This document shows, in pieces, positions 43,966-55,862 of a stretch of DNA of 64,000 nucleotides. The notes under the pieces are model-generated. The model made no database searches, had not been told where the DNA came from, and saw nothing but the letters and a program-made list of their open reading frames with translations. The translations under genes were made by a program, and so were the position numbers. The stretch covers positions 119,755,685-119,819,684 of the forward strand of contig OX465298.1 of the NCBI GenBank assembly GCA_949987735.1. The letters are read 5' to 3'. The DNA is from Leucophora obtusa (lineage: Eukaryota > Arthropoda > Insecta > Diptera > Anthomyiidae). Each line of letters begins with the position of its first letter. The first letter of the stretch is position 1.

Positions 43966-45051
43966 AGTCCGTATTTATTAAGTTAAAAATTTTGTATAAA
44001 AATTTTTGATTTTAATAAAATTTTTTAAAACATTCGTTCTTAATTCGGACTATAAAACTGGACCTAAACTTTACAAAGTTAATCATGGATTAGCTAGACG
44101 TAAACGTAGTGCTCTGTTAAAAAAGAAGTATATCTAAATCGTTAATTGTAGTACTTTTTCTACTGCTTTTGCATCTCTTTTTTTGTTGGGTTATAATAAT
44201 TTTTAATAAGTATAATAGGAATATTTTAATCTTAGATCCTTTGATTTTGATTCTCGAATTATAAATAGCAGCTTATATTTACAAATAAATTTAATTTCAA
44301 ATACTTGGCTAGAAAAACAAAATTGGTTCGCATATAAACTTTACATAAACACATAAAACTTTTTTTACTGGTATTGGCAAGCACGTGTAGATTAATAAAG
44401 GAAATTTCTTAATAACACAGGAAGTGTATGTGGGGAAGAAAAGAACAAGGATAAAATCCATACTTAGCCAAAATTAGAAATTAAAATTTAATTTAACAGG
44501 GTTAACGAAGTGGTGCGATAAGTGTTTTTAGAATAAAGGACAAAACTTAAGTATGACATAAATATTCTTTTGATATGAAATATTTTAGCACAAGAATATA
44601 AGATGAAGGAAAAATTACTTGAGACGCAATAATTAAATTAATATAGTAGTTGTGTTAAATTCTGCTGTGCCGAATATTTTACACCCTCCACAATGCTATT
44701 AAACAATTTAGAGGAGTTCAAGACAAACAACAAATTTGAGTGTATTTATCACGGAAAATAACTATTTTGCGTAAAAATGTTTTTGCCAAAAAAATGTTTT
44801 TGCCAAAAAAATGTTCACCAAAAACTTATTAATATACCGACAATGTATTTTTACCGTAAAGGTTCAATAGTTGTTTAAAAAGGAATTCAGTAAAGTTGTT
44901 TTAAATTGAATAAGTAGTTAAATTACAAAAAAAATATATTATTTAAGTTGTTCAATGAATAAAATTCACAAATATTTGGAATTTCGGTATTAGTTAAAAT
45001 AGACAGTCAAACATTCCTTTTAAAAGCAAATACCCGTACTATTTGTAGTAT
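43966..45051. other. Mostly featureless; small repeats
   Basis: 44103-44190 is the right end of a type A element (GTAGTACTTTTTCTACTGC...TTTTTTTGTTGGG) with no left partner. TTTTTGCCAAAAAAATG is repeated in tandem at about 44778-44812. No gene. Confidence 0.5.
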
Positions 45052-45411
45052 CCCAGTAAAATCTCAGTAATGAGCACTACTAATATCTAAATAATAGGTA
45101 GTAGAATTAGGGTCTGCTGCATATAATTCAGTGTCAAAACTCATTATTTTTATTTGTTAAGGTCATTTTTGTAGGAACTTGTCCATACTCGCTGCATGTA
45201 AAAACGCTAAACATTTGTGTACCTGCTTACCCGCAGCATTACAAAAATATAAAAAATAACTGGTTACCAAAATAAGTAGTTATTTTTGCTGATAACGGTT
45301 AAAAAACAAGTGGTGACAATTTGTTAAATAATAAAAGTTATTAATATACTCATATTAGTAGTTAAAAAACAGGTTGTTCCAATATTATTGGTAATGAAAA
45401 ATTTTGCTGGG
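45052..45411. mobile_element. CCCAG-ended TIR element without clear tRNA module
   Basis: CCCAGTAAAATCTCAGTAAT at the left, GGTAATGAAAAATTTTGCTGGG-type right end, AT on both sides (45050-45051, 45412-45413). The interior has GTAGTAG/AATAATAGG words. 360 bp; no convincing A or B box. Confidence 0.65.
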
Positions 45412-47384
45412 ATACTAAATATTACAATAAACGAAAAATGTATTGTTTTTAATAATTTTTTTATTAATTAATTATGAATTAAAAGTATACCATGAATTAT
45501 AATTGTTTTAAACGAAAAGTATGTAGTCCTCTTTTTAACTGTTTTTCAGTTGTTTTAGATTTCAATAAAAAAAATATGAGTGTGTGAATGAAGCAATTTT
45601 TTCTCTAAATTCAATTATGAATTCAGAAAGTTTTCTGGAAAAATCAATTTAAGATCGCCTTTGATATTTTAACTCCTAATTTTATAATCTGACGATCAAT
45701 TTTGTTCACTCTCTATAACAAACTATAGAGGAATACAAACTATAGAGGAATACAACAAAACTCAGTTTTGGGGATTACAGATATCTCAAGATTAGCTTCC
45801 CACACCAATACTTTGATAAATGCCTCTGTGCAACAAATTTAATGCCAGTGCCGTCCTACTCAGTGGTTACAATGTAAAATGAAGGAACACTATAGCTAAA
45901 ACAAAACCTTCAAAACTCTTTGCAAAGATGTCCTCTAAATTTATTAAAATTTTATGTGCTCTAAATTTATTGAAATTGGTCCACTGTTTTAGAGGAAATG
46001 GTACATTGAGTAAAACATAGGTAGAATCAACTGCAGATGAGGGTTAAAATAACTGAATTTACATATCAACAGGTGTACACTATATGTACATCTAAATTAA
46101 TCGCAATATATACATAGTTATTTTTAATTGCTAAAAGGCAACTGACAAATGTTCTTAAAACAACTATAAATGCAGTTAAAAATTAAAATTACTGTAAAAT
46201 TACACAAACATCTACAAATACAGTTAAAACAACATATATAAAAGGTAAAACTGTAAAAACTACTGCTTTTGTTAGTTAAACTTACTTTTAAAATTACTAA
46301 CAGCAATTATTAATTTAATACAAACAAATTTACGTAAATGCCTTTAACTTTATTTTATTCTCGAATTAATTTTACACTTGAGAAACAAATTTACATCAAT
46401 TTTATTTAGCACTGTTATCAGCAGGGATAAAAATATTAAAGAAGTGAAAAAAATAATTACAATATTTACGGCAATAAATATATTTTCTATTCAACAACTT
46501 ATAGTTATTTTCTTTATTTAGTAAAATTTCTTACTGCGAAATTATTAGTCTTTTTTAGTGCTTTTTTCAGTGTTCCTTTTTTGATTAAAGACACAAGTGA
46601 AAAATGTTCTTCCCATATTTTTTCATTAGGAATTAGGGTTTTTAGATTTATGCTGCCCTTTTTCGCCGTACAAAGTAATAGAAAGCGCCAAAAATTCCCA
46701 ACATTTATATATGTCTAATTTCTGCATACAAAAAGTCGACAAAAAAAATATTTTGTTTAATTTTCACGCACAAAAAGACGCTAAAAACCCTTTTCGGTTT
46801 TGGTTGAATATAAATTTCAATAATATGCTTTGATAAGTTAATTTAAAATATTTTTTTTGCAATTTCTGAGGGCTTTTTTGGTGTTTTTAGAAATACGATT
46901 TGGCAACTCCTTAACAACAAAACACGATAGTTATGTTGTCAAAAAAAAAATTCTTTAAAAGTTATTCTCTAATTTTCTACCGATATTTGTAGTTAAAAAA
47001 CTTACTAACTTATGTACCGAAATTTTTTAGAAATTAAAGTTTACGATTTTTGACGAAACTTCATACAAACTCTATGCAATAATCTGGCTGATTTTCAGAT
47101 ATCCGTAACCATTTTTTTATGTTGTCAACAATGAAAAGTAAAAAACGCTAAATCTGGTTGTCATTAATACTGAATATTATCAAGAACAATGAAGGTATGC
47201 ATAGCTGGTCTTTTAACTGATAAATGAACGTTCTTCATTCGATTTGAAATCAAATAGTAATTATCACATTTTCTTTTAAATTTTTTTCTTATTTAAAAAA
47301 ATTGTAAAATTTTTAAAAGAAAATTAAAGAGAATAAAAATTTAAAAATTCTATGAGGCTAGCAGTATAGACAGAGCCATCCTCA
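45412..47384. other. Long A+T-rich stretch, no gene seen
   Basis: A 17-bp unit AACTATAGAGGAATACA occurs twice in tandem at about 45720-45753. ACTGTAAAA/TACAGTTAAAA words cluster at 46150-46270. No coding signal. Confidence 0.5.
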
Positions 47385-47762
47385 GTATCCCATGCCTTTA
47401 TGGGTTAATAATTGATGATGATCTGTTTATATGAATGTCAAACAAATAAGCAAATGACACAACTCAATTAGACTAACATCAACGAAATTCTAACAATGCT
47501 ACCCAATCAGAAATCGCCAGTGGTACAAAAAGCAAGCAGTGGCATACCACTGGGTAACCACGGTGTTGAAAATACTGGGAGAACACTTATTTGGCATGCT
47601 TTGCCAGCATTTGCAAAAAGCGTTTTTCCAGTATTTGTTTTACAAAAATGTCGGCGGTTTATAAAAAAAAAACCACTGGCAAAGAATGGTCTTAGAGTGA
47701 TATGCCAAGGTTTGCAACCAGTGGTTATCCAGTGCTACCTAGCCAATGGTACAAAAACCAAT

Positions 47763-47856
47763 TCACTGGTAGAGCAATGATTTTATAAAAATGCTGACGC
47801 TTCGTTAAAAAAGGTTTGTAGTCAGGAGGTTCCGAGTTCAAATCCGGTTGCAAGCA
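47763..47856 (+). pseudogene. tRNA-like module, first of two
   Basis: TCACTGGTAGAGCAATGA is an A-box-like start and CCGAGTTCAAATCCGGTTGC a good B box/T arm (CCGAG/TTCAAAT/CCGG). About 55 nt separate them, longer than in a tRNA, so the middle is rearranged. Confidence 0.6.
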
Positions 47857-48079
47857 AACATTTTTTTTTTAATTTTTTTAATTTAAAATTTTTTTGGTTT
47901 TATAAAATCAATTTTTTTGTTTGTGGGAAAGCTCTTTTAAGACCAACTTTTTTTTGCTTTCCCAACGCTGGCATATTAGTTCCAGAAAACTGTTTGCCAG
48001 TGCTAGCATTTTAGCACAGTCAGTAGTTGTCCAGCTATTGTCACTCATTTATGTGTTTAGCCATCAAGTATTATATGTC

Positions 48080-48147
48080 TCGTTAGATCAGTGGGTAGAG
48101 CAATCGTCTGCCAATCTGACGGCCTGGGTTCAAATCACGGCAGGACT
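48080..48147 (+). pseudogene. tRNA-like module, second of two
   Basis: TTAGATCAGTGGGTAGAGCA (A box) and CTGGGTTCAAATCACGG (B box, T stem 4 of 5 paired) at normal tRNA spacing. The anticodon stem CGTC/GACG is intact but the loop lacks T33. The best-spaced plus-strand module in the window. Confidence 0.65.
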
Positions 48148-48440
48148 TTTTTTAAATTTTATTTTGGAAAATATATTTACAGACCACCTATTTATTGGTA
48201 TTGCCAGCGTTTTGCCAATATTCAAAAATATTGTTTCTCCAGTGCTTTTCCGGCGCTTTTTGAACAGCCGGTCCTTTTGTCTAACAGTACTTGTACCACC
48301 TGTTAAAGTGCTTTGCCATCGCTTTCCCGTTTGTATTTTTCTGACTGGGTATTTTTATCCTCTGTAACTACGATTTATGCTTTGAACTTTAGATCTTAAA
48401 GTATCGCAGCAAGTTCTAATTCAACTCTGATCGAGAACCA

Positions 48441-49717
48441 ATGAAGCACAGATTTATGAACGACATGTTGCTTTGCATTCTGTGCCTATTTGGAAAATAA
48501 CAAATTTACATATTTTAAATTCCGTATTTTTGTAAAAATAATACATTTTACTGCATATTTTTTTATTTTTTTAATGCATATTTGTGATTTTTAACCGCAT
48601 TTTGTAGTTGCATATTCTCAATTTTTAAGTGCATGAAATTCCTTGCCCTACTGATGATATACTATCATTTCACATTGCAGCAATTGGCGCTGAAATTTCT
48701 TGTTGCGCTGTGTGACAAACAAAATGGCAAACTTAATATACTTTCTCACACAGTAGAGTGAAGTGTATAAAATGAGGCAGCATGTGCGCTACGAAAAAAC
48801 AACAATTTTTTTTTTTTAATTAAATCAACATGAGTACAAAATAATATGAAAAATAATCAACCTTAAACTCGCAATCATTTACTTACAATTAGTACAGTAT
48901 AATAAAATAAAGCGGATCCAGTGGATCCAATAAATACAACAGTGACTTTTATTTCATCTCAAAACAAGTAACATGAGTGTCATATATAAAATACGACACC
49001 ATGACACACAACATGAAATACAAACGAGACAAATGAAATTAAAGACGTGTGAATGAATAATCATGAATATGAAAAACAAAACAACGATTCCATCATACAA
49101 GAAATTAATAAAGACATTTGAATACAAATAAATATTGTATTTTAAATAAATGTTTATTTATTATTTATTTAGAAGTGATAGATACATATCGATAGTCATA
49201 TGTTGACAACTCATTAGTAACGATAAAATAAGCACTTGAGGTAAATATGCCAAATGACGTTAATATGATGGAAACGTTATTTGGCATGCTTAACTGAAGT
49301 TTAATTTAAAATATCAGTTGCCAGGAACCAATTTATGACCATCGATATTTAACTTTTTTTCTATTTTTCACTTTTTATGCTTTTGTTAAACAAACTCAAT
49401 TCATATTGTTCACTGTTCTGTATATTGATTACAAATTTTGTTACATTACAACAGACACAATATACAAGCCAGAAGGGTAAAAGACCAGGAGTTCCAATGT
49501 CGATCGGACCGCACATCGGAGAGGATATTATGCCGTTGTCATACAGTCGATCGAAAAATGGGAAAAAGTGCAAGTAAATTGTGGATAACTAAGCCTCTAA
49601 TGAAAATAAAAAAAAAAATAAATATTAGAATTAGGAAAAAAAATAAAAAAAATATGAAAATATCAAAAATAAGCAATAACACTGTCATAGTTGAAAAATC
49701 CAACAAGCGGGGAACCC
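48441..49717. other. No recognised gene
   Basis: A less A+T-rich patch at 49470-49570 reads KGKRPGVPMSIGPHIGEDIMPLS in one frame, overlapping an open minus frame; I cannot place it in a family. The rest is A+T-rich. Confidence 0.4.
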
Positions 49718-50270
49718 GGTGGTTAAACCTAATTCGAGTACGCTGAATCCAGTGGTGCTAGCCGTTTTTCTAGATTATCTCTTGAAAAAAAGGTATTTGT
49801 GTTTGAAAATTCTGGGTCCAAGGACCCCAAAAAATGCGATTTGTTTAACCTTTTCACCATGTTATTTCCCCAGTCAGCATCGGGTTAAAAATAATGAAAA
49901 TCGGTGCAAAGCTCTGAGTGAAAATGTGAGGACACTTCGAAATTTTCTATACAAAATTGTACATTTTATTGCTTCGTTAAATGTACTGAAATTTGTATTG
50001 AAGTGAAAAATTTGCATAAAGATTTTAAGGTGTCCTCACATTTTCAATCACAACTTTTGAACCGCAAGACCGATTTTGATTATTTTTTACACAAATCTTC
50101 TTGGCAGAGTAACAAACAACTAAATAAAATATACCGGTAAACAAATTAAAAAATCGGGTGTTTTCAGGAACCATAATTTTCAAACTCAAAGATCTTCTTT
50201 TTAAGAGCTAAACTAGAAAAACGGCTAACACCACTAGATTCAACGTACCCGAATTAGTTTTAGCCCCACC
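49718..50270. mobile_element. TIR element with ~100-bp terminal repeats
   Basis: Left arm GGTGGTTAAACCTAATTCG.. through AGCCGTTTTTCTAG to about 49815; the right arm is its inverse (GGTGGGGCTAAAACTAATTCG..AGCCGTTTTTCTAG) ending 50270. Inside, AAAATGTGAGGACAC (49923) pairs with GTGTCCTCACATTTT (50030). 553 bp, non-coding. No matching flanks, so the superfamily is open. Confidence 0.65.
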
Positions 50271-50399
50271 TGTCGGAAAAAGTCTGCGATTCGTTCACAG
50301 TGTAATTAATGTTTAAATTCCATTCTGAAAAAATTTTAAATTCCACATATTTCATAATTTAATGCACTTTTTGAATTTGTGTCATCCCAACAAACAATT

Positions 50400-50770
50400 C
50401 AGGCCGTTTACGCACCGTTTTCGGTCCGTCATTATCCAACTCCGTTTACTTTGGATCCGCATACGGACCAGAAAACGGAACTTATCGAAACTGATTCGAA
50501 TCCGTTGAAAGCCAGTCAATGACGTACCGTTTACGGGCCGTTATGTCGTGTGAAAAACGGACAAGTCCGCTTAAAGTCCGTCAATGACGGACCGTTCACG
50601 GACCGTTATGTAATGTAAAAAACGGACAAGTCTGTTGAAATTCCATCAATTCCGGACCGTTTTTGGACCGTGATATTGTATGAATAACGGAGTGGCTCCG
50701 TTTTTAGAATCCCATTTTCGGTCCGTATCCGTACCGTTTTTTGAAATAAAAACGGATTTGCATGTCTACC
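50400..50770 (+). repeat. 65-bp tandem repeat rich in ACGGACCGT palindromes
   Basis: The unit starts at 50521, 50586 and 50651, exactly 65 bp apart (GACGTACCGTTTACGG, GACGGACCGTTCACGG, TCCGGACCGTTTTTGG). Degenerate copies lie on both sides. Each unit holds ACCGTTYACGGACCGT and AAAACGGACAAGTC. Markedly GC-richer than its surroundings. No coding frame. Confidence 0.7.
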
Positions 50771-51604
50771 TATACGAATCAAAAATAATTTTTTTATCTT
50801 GTCTAGAAATTGAATTATTACTGATGATTAAATTATTTCTTTAAATGTCTGAATCAAATGACTCATTTTTAGTATAAATAAAATAAATCAATTCCTCTGA
50901 TTCCGTGAAAAGAATCAACAAAAATCAAATTGCTTCTTTAAATAAAATATTGATTGAATAAAATAGACAATAATTTAATCATTTAAAATGAGTTTTGCGA
51001 ATCGATTCGTACAAAATTTAATCAAATTTATAAATTGAATTAAGGAATTATGTTTTTAATGGTCTGTTTATGCACTTATTTTGTCGAATGTCACGTCCAA
51101 TGTGCGGGATTGCATCTCCTATTCTTGACGCAAAAACAACTTGTGGCTTCAAGTCCAATGACAATGAATATTTACCAATGTCAATAACATGCCACACAAT
51201 ATTAGCGGGCTTAATAAAAGCTTCTGCCTCATTTACAATGTTTTTACTTCCAATATGTATCAGTCAGTTATTGAGTAATTTTTTTTTTTTTTTTTGTTGA
51301 TGGTTGTTCTTCTTTTTTTCGGTTCAGTTTGATTGTCTTTTTTCCGTTTAAAAAGTTTTTACGGAAATGAAAACGTCTACACTTGGTTACTCATAAACCA
51401 CAAACAGTTTTAAATAATTAGAAATTGAATGCAACAAGTAGAGTATGTTGATTCTAAAATAAAACAGATATATAAAGGAGTGAAATTTTATACATAATTC
51501 ATTTATCTAAAATATATTTAAAAATGATAATACCGCGAAGCTTGGCTGGATGCAAAGTGACAACGACAGTAACAAAGGTTATTGAGCGATATGTTACCTC
51601 TCGT
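50771..51604. other. No gene seen
   Basis: A 76-codon plus frame (51070-51300) runs into poly-T and has no motif I recognise. Confidence 0.45.
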
Positions 51605-52870
51605 CAGAGCTTTGAAGAATTAATTCCTTTTTGAATGAATTCACTACCAATCGAATTCAATTTTCTCTAGAATTGAATGAATTCCTTTTCTTAAGTAATT
51701 CACTGAATTCGTTCAAATGAACGCGTTCATCAAACAACAAATTCAAAGAATTAATTCAATTGCAATAGTTCTTTTTATTAAATCAAATGAATTAATTCAC
51801 CGGTGAACGCGTTCAATTTTATAAATCGAACGGAAAAAAAGTGAATTAATTCCTTACTGAATTAATTCACTACTGAATTCGTTCAATTTCATTTTCGTTA
51901 AAAAAAAAATAATTAGTTCACTGAATTGAAAAAAAAAAGTAAAATAAGTTCACTGAATTCAAAAAAAAATAAAATAAGTTCACTGAATTCAAACTTGTTT
52001 TCTGCCGTTCAGTAGATGAAAACAATAACGTACAAATACAATTTTTAAATAAGCAATTTTGCAGCGTGTGCTAGTAAAAATAAACAAATTAGAAACCGGA
52101 TGCTGTTTATCAACTACATGATTCAAAAATAAAGCCTTTTACTATTAAAAATAAAAACTTTACTTTTATAGATAAATTTGGAAAAAAAAATATAACTATT
52201 AATTTTTCAAACCAGTTATATAGTTATATTTTTTTCCAAATGTATCTATATCTGTAAAGTTTTTATTTTTAATAGTAAAAGGCTTTATTTTTGAATCATG
52301 TAGGTTGATAAACAGCATCCGGTTTCTAATTTGCTTATTTTTACTAGCACACGCTGTAAAATTGCTTATTTAAAAATTTTATTTGTACATTATTGTTTTT
52401 TTCTACTGAACGGCAGAAAACAGGCTTTGAATTCAGTGAACTTATTTTATTTTTTTTTCAATTCAGTGAACTTATTTTATTTTTTTTCAATTCAGTGAAC
52501 TTATTATTTTTTTTTTAATTCACTGAACGTAATTCTATTTTTTCTTAATTCACTGAACGTAATTTTATTTTTTTTTTACTTCACTGAACGAAAATGAAAT
52601 TGAACGAATTCAGTAGTGAATTAATTCAGTAAGGAATTAATTCACTTTTTTCCGTTCGATTTATAAAATCGAACATGTTCACCAGTGAATTAATTCATTT
52701 AATTTAATAAAAAGAACTATTGCAATTGAATTAATTCGGAACAAAATAAATCGAACGAAAGCAAATATGAATTAATTCCATTCAATATATGGTACTTAGT
52801 GAATTAATTCATCGAATTTTTAATTCAGAATTGAAAAATTGAATTAAGGAATTAATTCTTCAAAGCTCTG
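51605..52870. mobile_element. hAT-type giant hairpin element
   Basis: CAGAGCTTTGAAGAATTAAT starts a perfect 25-bp terminal inverted repeat, and complementarity runs through the whole element: left arm 51605-52200, right arm about 52217-52870, a spacer of some 16 bp at TTTTTCAAACCAGTTA. The 8-bp flanks CCTCTCGT (51597-51604 and 52871-52878) are identical, a perfect hAT-size duplication, so the insertion is relatively recent. GAATTAATTCACTG and TTCACTGAATTC words repeat within the arms. No coding sequence. Transcription across it would give a 0.6-kb double-stranded RNA. Confidence 0.9.
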
Positions 52871-53756
52871 CCTCTCGTGTTGACTGCTACACTTAAAATA
52901 ATAAGTCAGTAGAAAAATCTGTGAAACAGGCTTCAAATCGAGTTGACCAATTTTTAACAAATTTTTAGTTGAAACACTAATTTAAACAAAGATTTTAGTT
53001 ATCCCCATTTAACACAATACTAAAAATTCTCAGTACTTTAACTAATTTTCAGTGTTAATTTTCAAAATTATTTATAAATAATTTTTAAGAACCAATTCAT
53101 TAAATTTGACACAATTTATTGTTAAAACACAATATTTTCTTGTTTTTGTTATTACCCGATAGATGGCGCCACTAATGTATGCGCCATCTATCGGTTTTTT
53201 ACCGATTTTTTAAAGTGGCCCATATCTCGAAAACTAAGAGAGATATAGCAAAATGGACGAAAATTTTGATTACCCATAACCATCTACTACCTTTCTCTAT
53301 ACAAATATGAATCTCGTTGGGGCCTTGGACCCTCAGAGATTTTTAATAAAACTTTTATTTAATTTCCTAAATCGCCCATATCTCGAAAACTAAGCGAGTT
53401 AGAAATTTTTATTTCGAAACTGCCTTCCAAAAATAATTTAAATTCGAAGATGTACGGCGAACTTTTTTTGTGGTACGGTCTACTGTTCACATAAAGTTGA
53501 AGGGGTTATCATTATCTCGTTAACAGCTGTTTGGTTATTTTTCTAAACAAAAAACATTTGTGACCTAACCAAAAATTTAACAAAATATTTTAAAAAACAT
53601 ATTCCTTTCGGCCGGAATACAATATTTATTGTCGTTGGATAAGATACAACTTTAATATTTATATATATAAAACCTTTTTAAAGAGCGATGAGTAGTTTGT
53701 TATTTTACACTGAAACTCTCTTAAAACCAGTTCAGTTTTTCAGATGAGAGTCGTAT
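52871..53756. other. No gene seen; small duplicated block
   Basis: CCCATATCTCGAAAACTAAG occurs at about 53219 and 53374, 155 bp apart. A palindrome at 53156-53194 is listed separately. Confidence 0.5.
53156..53194. repeat. Perfect 14-bp inverted repeat
   Basis: CCGATAGATGGCGC and GCGCCATCTATCGG separated by 11 nt. A GC-richer, exact stem-loop. Confidence 0.75.
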
Positions 53757-54267
53757 GGATATGGATATATCGTTACCTATGTGCTTACCAGTACTGACAA
53801 AAATAATGAGTCTAAAAGTAGATTTTCAAAAAAAATAAATTATATAAAAAAAAAATATTTTTTATTGTATTTTTTTTTTTAAATAAAATTTGCTGGTGCG
53901 GAAATCGAACCTGGGTCTACAGATTGCCAATCAATAGCTCTACCATCTGAGCTCTATCGACATGTAATATTTAATAGATAAAAACAATTGATCTGCTGCA
54001 CTCAAGTAAGCTTAGTCGCCAACATACAAAAAATCAAAAAATATGTGGTTACATATATTCTTACCAGTGTTTAAAAATATTAAGTCTAAAAATAGATTTC
54101 AAAAAATTAAAAAAAAATTTAGAAAATTATTTTCTATTTGAAATAATGATACTGTAGTCATTATCAGTAACTCATTATTATATGTTTTAAAATAATATAG
54201 AAGGTATGTGGGTGTCATTACTGGTAGTCCAAAAAATAATGATATGTCATTACCGGTTCTACACTGG
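53757..54267 (-). mobile_element. Type C tRNA-bearing element, truncated copy
   Basis: Matches 13188-13693 (ATATCGTTACCTATGTGCTTACC... to TTACCGGTTCTACACTGG). The left end is lost and the last G of CTGGG is missing. GTCTAAAAGTAGATTTTC and GTCTAAAAATAGATTT again bracket the tRNA-like module. Confidence 0.8.
53891..53964 (-). pseudogene. tRNA-like module (copy of 13311-13383)
   Basis: Minus strand: AGCTCAGATGGTAGAGC A box, TTGGCAA loop, and GGTTCGATTTCC B box. The T loop TTCGATT is closer to consensus than in the 13-kb copy. An extra GA before the D arm breaks tRNA spacing. Confidence 0.65.
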
Positions 54268-55814
54268 CATAGTATTGAGTAATATCGAGTACACAAAAGT
54301 ATCGACAATCTAGAACTCTAATTTGTTATTAAGTATGTTCAGTGAAGTACTTTGCGCGCCAATATGTCAAAAAATTCAATGAACATAACAAAAACAAGTC
54401 TCAAACCCTGACTTTAAGTTATAATTGACGGGGTTTATAAATGAACTTGTCAATTTCAAGTGATTACGAGTATTAAAAGAAAATTTGTGTAGATAATGTC
54501 GAGATAATACATGAGATAATGAAAAAATCTCCAAGATAACTGAAACCTCGTTTATGTGAATGAAGTATTACACACTAACTCTGGGTTTCATGTTGTAACT
54601 TTTTATAAAAACATTTCATAAAAATTGAAAATGCGTTTTTAGTTTTCCTGAATAATGTTTTTGAAATAAGTGCTTTTGTCAAAAGTCAATATATTCTTTT
54701 TTTTTTTTTTGGTTTTTATTAAAATCTAAGACGATCTAGCGGTGTTATTCTACAAATCTGCGGTTATATTTAAAATAAGCAGTGTATTGAAAAAAATATT
54801 TTTGGTTAATTTTTTACCAGACATCAAGAGGGGAATAATATTTCATATTCGCCTCAAATTTTACTATTCACCTCAAAAATTTTAAAATTCACTTTCATAT
54901 TTGCTAATAAATTTGGCCATTTTCAAAACCAACTTATGCCAAAAAAAAATGTTTTTCTGACTTTTAAAAATTTTTTATAAACTAGAATATAAACGATTTC
55001 CAAAATTCACCTATAAGGAAACGTGGCGGAAGTTTGTCAGCCACAATTCAAAATTTTTAAATTCGTGAAGAAATCATAATTATACAGTTGAATTTTTCCT
55101 CACTATGTGGACTCTGAAATTTAATGTGCTTTATCTTGAAACCTGGTTTTGACAGATTTTCTTTAACGACTGCTGATTCGTGTTTAGGAAAATAAAATAC
55201 TTTTCACAATATGTAAATTAGATAGAAATTAGAAATTCCGTCGTATGTATAATATTTCATTAAGATTCATCACTGTTTTATTTAGCATTTCCATTAACAC
55301 TCATGGCGTAGAATAAAGTAGAATAAAGTTAGAGCAGTCCGAAATTTACTGGCACTGGTTCCATTGCACATAGAAATTAAGTTCTTAAATGTTAGTCCTT
55401 TTTAGTAAATTTTTAGTACAACAAGGGATGCACATGATATGTATATACACTAAAAAATTAGACTAGCTTGGTTTTCCAATTTTTATATTTAGTTCGGTTA
55501 CACTCAAATTTTACCCGTTATATGTAACAGTGGGGATGAATAGGTTTGCTTGTCAGCTATTTGCTAATATTGTCATTAAATTAATTAATATTTGTTTATA
55601 TAAAATAAAAAAGTGCAACTTAATACGATACGTTAGCGAATTGTTTACATCACTACAATTTTCATTGATTAGATTTATTATATTTATATACGAACATACG
55701 ATCACAATTACTTGAATAAAAGGTAAAGAAATATAATCGAAGAGGAAATGCAGGTAAATTGATATCCGGTAGTTAATCAGTATAAAATTTATGTGTTTTA
55801 AGAAAAATAAATAA
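54268..55814. other. No gene seen
   Basis: A+T-rich; only short frames. Confidence 0.5.
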
Positions 55815-55862
55815 AATAAGTCAAAAAAATTAAAGTCGGGCATGCCGACTATATGATACCCG
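55815..55862 (+). mobile_element. Helentron/DINE-like 5'-end fragment
   Basis: AAATTAAAGTCGGGCATGCCGACTATATGATACCC is the element's first hairpin; the rest is absent. Confidence 0.65.

Larger units (their letters stand above)
47502..48349 (+). mobile_element. CCCAA/CTGGG-ended TIR element with two tRNA-like modules (type E)
   Basis: Left end CCCAATCAGAAATCGCCAGT, right end TTTTTCTGACTGGG, TA duplicated at 47500-47501 and 48350-48351. The empty site at 26.8 kb proves the insertion. The interior repeats CACTGG, GCCAGTGCT and TTTGCCA words in both orientations. Two tRNA-like modules at 47763-47856 and 48080-48147, about 310 bp apart. 848 bp. The 94-, 148- and 71-codon frames inside are shadows without motifs. 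Confidence 0.85.
47385..48440 (+). repeat. Dispersed repeat split by a tRNA-bearing element
   Basis: The left piece 47385-47501 and right piece 48350-48440 are homologous, in order, to the uninterrupted minus-strand repeat at 26680-26905. Confidence 0.75.

Noticed and set aside
47921..48367. 148-codon and 71-codon frames
   Set aside because: Both lie within the type E tRNA-bearing element, overlap each other and run across a tRNA-like module; no protein motif.
49438..49746. Frames of 66-102 codons around 49.4-49.7 kb
   Set aside because: They overlap in three frames and end in poly-lysine from A-runs; the KGKRPGVPMSIGP patch could not be placed in a family.
50392..50770. CCCAACAAACAATTC as the left end of another CCCAG-type element
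   Set aside because: No CTGGG or TTGGG partner and no matching flanks were found.
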